NCBI GenBank assembly: GCA_028275295.1
Contig: JAPWUY010000061.1
Coordinates: 1 to 8,185 of the forward strand
Length of the DNA: 8,185 bases
DNA from: Thermodesulfobacteriota bacterium
GTDB taxonomy: Bacteria; Desulfobacterota; Desulfocorpusculales; Desulfocorpusculum
Direction: 5' to 3'
Shown: piece after piece, positions 5,426 through 8,185 of the stretch
Layout of the letters: the number at the start of each line of letters is the position of its first letter
How positions within the stretch are numbered: the stretch's first letter is position 1
Position numbers and translations under genes: made by a program
The notes under the pieces: model-generated
Told to the model about the DNA's origin: nothing
The model's input: only the letters and a program-made list of their open reading frames with translations
The model's database searches: none

Positions 5426-5878
5426 ATGGAACAGGGATCAAAGGGCCAGGGTAAGAAGGAGCCCCTAGAGCTCCTCAGAAGCCACAATCTCAGGGTTACT
5501 CCTCAGAGGCTCGAAATCCTCAAGCAGATCCAAAGGACCGAGGATCACCCTTCGGCAACGGAGCTGCACAGGAGAGTGAGGAGAAAATTCCCCAACATTT
5601 CCCTGGACACAGTGGCCAGGACCCTGGAGCAATTTGCAAAAATTGGGATCTGTCGATGGGTAGAAGGCTACGACGATGTGAGGCGCTACGATGGAATGAT
5701 GGAAAGGCACCACCATTTTCACTGTATCCGGTGCAAGAGAATCTTGGATGTTCGCCCGGAGGCTCTCGAAGAGCCCCCATTGCCGAGTCTTCGGGATGAG
5801 AGGTTCAAGGTGATCGATTTCAGGATCCTCCTTGAAGGTATTTGCAAAAAATGCATGGAGAGGGAACAGGATCCGTGA
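5426..5878 (+). CDS. perR: Fur-family peroxide-sensing repressor, PerR type
   Basis: A 150-residue cytoplasmic metal-dependent repressor. An N-terminal winged helix (about 12-85, with RVTPQRLEIL at 23-32 and NISLDTVARTLEQF at 57-70 as recognition region) precedes a dimerisation/metal domain. By alignment with B. subtilis PerR, all five regulatory-metal ligands are present: His41, Asp89, His95, His97 and Asp108. All four structural-zinc cysteines are present as CxxC pairs (Cys100/Cys103 and Cys140/Cys143). In PerR, iron-catalysed oxidation of the histidines releases DNA and derepresses catalase genes. The gene immediately upstream of katG fits this. ATG 5426 has no Shine-Dalgarno and the promoter places the transcript start at or beside it; no alternative in-frame start follows. 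PerR rather than Fur is inferred from the Asp ligands and from katG next door. Confidence 0.88.
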   Translation: MEQGSKGQGKKEPLELLRSHNLRVTPQRLEILKQIQRTEDHPSATELHRRVRRKFPNISLDTVARTLEQFAKIGICRWVEGYDDVRRYDGMMERHHHFHCIRCKRILDVRPEALEEPPLPSLRDERFKVIDFRILLEGICKKCMEREQDP

Positions 5879-8131
<2,253 letters not shown>

Positions 8132-8157
8132 CAATTTGCGGGAAGACCAGGCTATGA

Positions 8158-8185
8158 GGGACTTGGGACTGAGCCCTCCAAGCCC
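8158..8185 (+). terminator. Possible terminator stem after katG, cut by the window end
   Basis: GGG-a-CTTGG (8158-8166, one bulged A) pairs with CCAAGCCC (8178-8185) around an 11-nt loop, 26 nt after the katG stop. The window ends at the base of the stem, so a following T-run cannot be seen. Without it the call as an intrinsic terminator stays tentative. Confidence 0.4.

Noticed and set aside
8154..8185. Possible new gene start (ATG AGG GAC...) after katG
   Set aside because: Only ten codons are visible, the upstream site is weak, and the same bases form a good hairpin more likely to be a terminator stem.

Overview
The window comes from a bacterium whose lineage I cannot name. Coding is dense, and arginine is often written with AGG/AGA in moderately GC-rich DNA. 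Sugar-acid genes with a LarA-type relic fit an anaerobe-leaning heterotroph, and the PerR/KatG pair fits one that meets peroxide. The sequence shows two divergent transcription units.

Unit 1 is on the minus strand, running from about 5060 down to 1 and off the left edge. It looks like a sugar-acid (uronate/aldonate) catabolic operon. In order of transcription it holds a KDPG/KHG aldolase (4363-5016), a broken LarA-family gene (about 3138-4146), an internal scrap of uronate isomerase uxaC (about 2886-3137), the last ~43 codons of a D-2-hydroxyacid dehydrogenase (2749-2880), an intact FGGY kinase of gluconokinase type (1217-2767), an intact SDR-type D-mannonate oxidoreductase (325-1158) and the 5' end of a Gfo/Idh/MocA dehydrogenase (1-176). 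The intact enzymes fit reduction or oxidation of keto-sugar acids, phosphorylation, and cleavage of a 2-keto-3-deoxy-6-phospho acid to pyruvate and glyceraldehyde 3-phosphate.

The most striking part is 2749-4146. Three formerly separate genes are welded together by at least three apparent deletions into a block with no complete reading frame. The kinase and oxidoreductase downstream of it remain open. This is either recent operon decay (loss of uronate isomerisation) or an assembly fault.

Unit 2 is on the plus strand, 5391-8131: a PerR-type Fur-family regulator followed 54 nt later by a full-length catalase-peroxidase KatG. A near-consensus sigma70 promoter (TTGCCA, 17 nt, TATACT) sits so close to the perR ATG that the message should be leaderless. 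A palindrome fills the promoter spacer as a candidate operator. The 367-nt divergent intergenic region carries several further inverted repeats near the aldolase start.

I found no rRNA, tRNA, CRISPR array or insertion sequence. I see no wholly new system. The points worth a second look are the scarred gene block and the perR promoter architecture.
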